Shown here: positions 63,472-64,000 of the stretch, one piece after another
Layout: each line of letters starts with the position of its first letter
Position numbering within the stretch: position 1 is the stretch's first letter
Assembly: GCF_011602085.1 (NCBI RefSeq)
Contig: NZ_JAAONY010000002.1
Location: forward strand, 558,001-622,000
Direction of reading: 5' to 3'
DNA: 64,000 nt
From: Pseudoteredinibacter isoporae
GTDB taxonomy: Bacteria > Pseudomonadota > Gammaproteobacteria > Pseudomonadales > Cellvibrionaceae
Notes under the pieces: generated by a model
The model's database searches: none
Told to the model about the DNA's origin: nothing
Seen by the model: only the letters and a program-made list of their open reading frames with translations
Position numbers and translations under genes: made by a program

Positions 63472-63768
63472 ATGAAGAAAACAACAACCGCTATCGCCTT
63501 TAGCGCATTTATTATGATCTCTCAGCCGGGGTGGAGCGCGTGCAGCGAACCATCACAACCCAATCTCCCAGATCCATCAACCGCAGTAACTCCGGAAATG
63601 GTGAAAGCTAAAAAAGAAGTTAAGCAGTATCTTGCTGATGCTGACCGCTACTTGAACTGCAAGCGCCTGAACACTCGCCAGCACAACGCTATGGTCGATA
63701 AGATGCAGGCATTGGCGAATAACTTTAACCAGATTATTCGACAGTACAAAGAACGTCAGGGCAGCTGA
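63472..63768 (+). CDS. Small secreted hypothetical protein
   Basis: The 98-residue product has a signal peptide (MKKTTTAIAFSAFIMISQPG, cut near SACSE). The mature part has two cysteines (SACSE and LNCKRL), and a helical, lysine-rich domain follows. The function is unknown; a periplasmic location is likely. GAGGCCC lies before the ATG. The terminator 63789-63817 follows. Confidence 0.75.
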   Translation: MKKTTTAIAFSAFIMISQPGWSACSEPSQPNLPDPSTAVTPEMVKAKKEVKQYLADADRYLNCKRLNTRQHNAMVDKMQALANNFNQIIRQYKERQGS

Positions 63769-63788
63769 TCCCTGTTGATACCAGACAT

Positions 63789-63817
63789 AAAAAAGGCCAG
63801 CTTAGCTGGCCTTTTTT
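63789..63817. terminator. Bidirectional terminator between the secreted protein and ppiD
   Basis: AAAAAAGGCCAGC and GCTGGCCTTTTTT form a 13-bp stem with a 3-nt loop, A- and T-runs on both sides. Confidence 0.92.
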
Positions 63818-63824
63818 ATTGATC

Positions 63825-64000
63825 TTAAATGCTGCCGTTATTATCGAAGACTTCGATTTCGGCATCTGCTCTAAGCTGCTCTTGGAACGCCGAGAAATCC
63901 CGACGCGCTTCAGCTTGTTCCAGCTGAGCGGAGAGTTGCTGCTTTTCATTTTTGTTGATGTCATCTGCACTTAACTCAGTCACACCATTCAACTGAATCA
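63825..64000 (-). CDS. ppiD: Peptidyl-prolyl isomerase PpiD, C-terminal fragment
   Basis: The minus strand from the right edge to a TAA at 63825 encodes the last 58 residues or so, ending in SAFQEQLRADAEIEVFDNNG. The preceding Gln/Ala/Glu-rich helix, with LSAQLEQAEARRDF, fits the C-terminus of PpiD, the membrane-anchored periplasmic chaperone. Only this end is visible, so the assignment is moderately sure. Confidence 0.6.
   Translation of the reverse strand, partial: IQLNGVTELSADDINKNEKQQLSAQLEQAEARRDFSAFQEQLRADAEIEVFDNNGSI

Noticed and set aside
1-64000. CRISPR array or rRNA operon
   Set aside because: No regularly spaced short repeats other than the 140-bp tRNA-linked repeat, and no rRNA-like sequence was seen.

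Overview
The window looks like a chromosomal segment of a marine-type gammaproteobacterium. The housekeeping gene content and order (uvrC-pgsA-tRNA, kdsB/lpxK/exbBD, yceD-rpmF-plsX-fabDG-acpP-fabF-pabC-mltG-tmk, holB-pilZ-tatD, tusDCB-tusE, trmA, rmuC, ppiD) fit a Cellvibrionales- or Pseudomonas-like lineage. I cannot name the genus from sequence alone.

Region 1 (1 to about 12240) is an AT-rich accessory region that ends exactly at the 3' end of a tRNA-Leu gene, a classic integration site. It holds an unrecognised protein of at least 464 residues cut by the window edge, several small hypothetical genes, and a four-gene type IV pilin-like operon (DUF4234-like membrane protein, atypical pilin, PilC/GspF-like protein, canonical pilin). 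After these come an EF-Tu-domain-like small protein, a decayed REP-type (Y1) transposase with long imperfect repeats beside it, a secreted protein, an FRG-domain protein, a CAP12-type TIR protein with a C-terminal winged-helix-like region, a small membrane peptide, and a DUF6338 membrane protein coupled to a 44-residue proline-rich peptide. The last group resembles a defence or stress island.

Region 2 (12241 to 12783) carries tRNA-Leu(TAA), an unusual 140-bp tandem repeat that copies the first 24 nt of that tRNA plus its upstream region, and tRNA-Cys(GCA).

Region 3 (12981 to 27724) holds pgsA, uvrC, murB, a low-molecular-weight tyrosine phosphatase, kdsB, lpxK, exbD, exbB and comEC on the minus strand. 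It then has a flavodoxin-like protein, a small hypothetical gene, and a divergent gamma-glutamylputrescine oxidase / synthetase pair followed by a membrane protein.

Region 4 (27845 to 43023) holds an isolated yajC, an AraC-family regulator, bcp, malate dehydrogenase, a dimeric dUTPase, a PAP2 phosphatase with an MJ1255-type glycosyltransferase, and tatD, pilZ and holB. An outer-membrane beta-barrel protein and an RluA-type synthase follow on the plus strand, then tmk, mltG, pabC and fabF. The tmk and holB genes, usually adjacent, are separated by the plus-strand insertion.

Region 5 (43208 to 49993) is the fatty-acid/phospholipid cluster acpP, fabG, fabD, plsX, rpmF, yceD, with maf, a Gph-like phosphatase and rluC.

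Region 6 (50934 to the end) has rne with a long leader, tRNA-Ser(TGA), a YccA-like BI-1 protein, tusDCB-tusE, yjbQ, moeA, trmA, a DUF2489 protein, an AEC transporter, rmuC, a TPR protein, a small secreted protein and the C-terminus of ppiD.

Most of the right 52 kb is ordinary core genome. The unusual material is in the left 12.7 kb.
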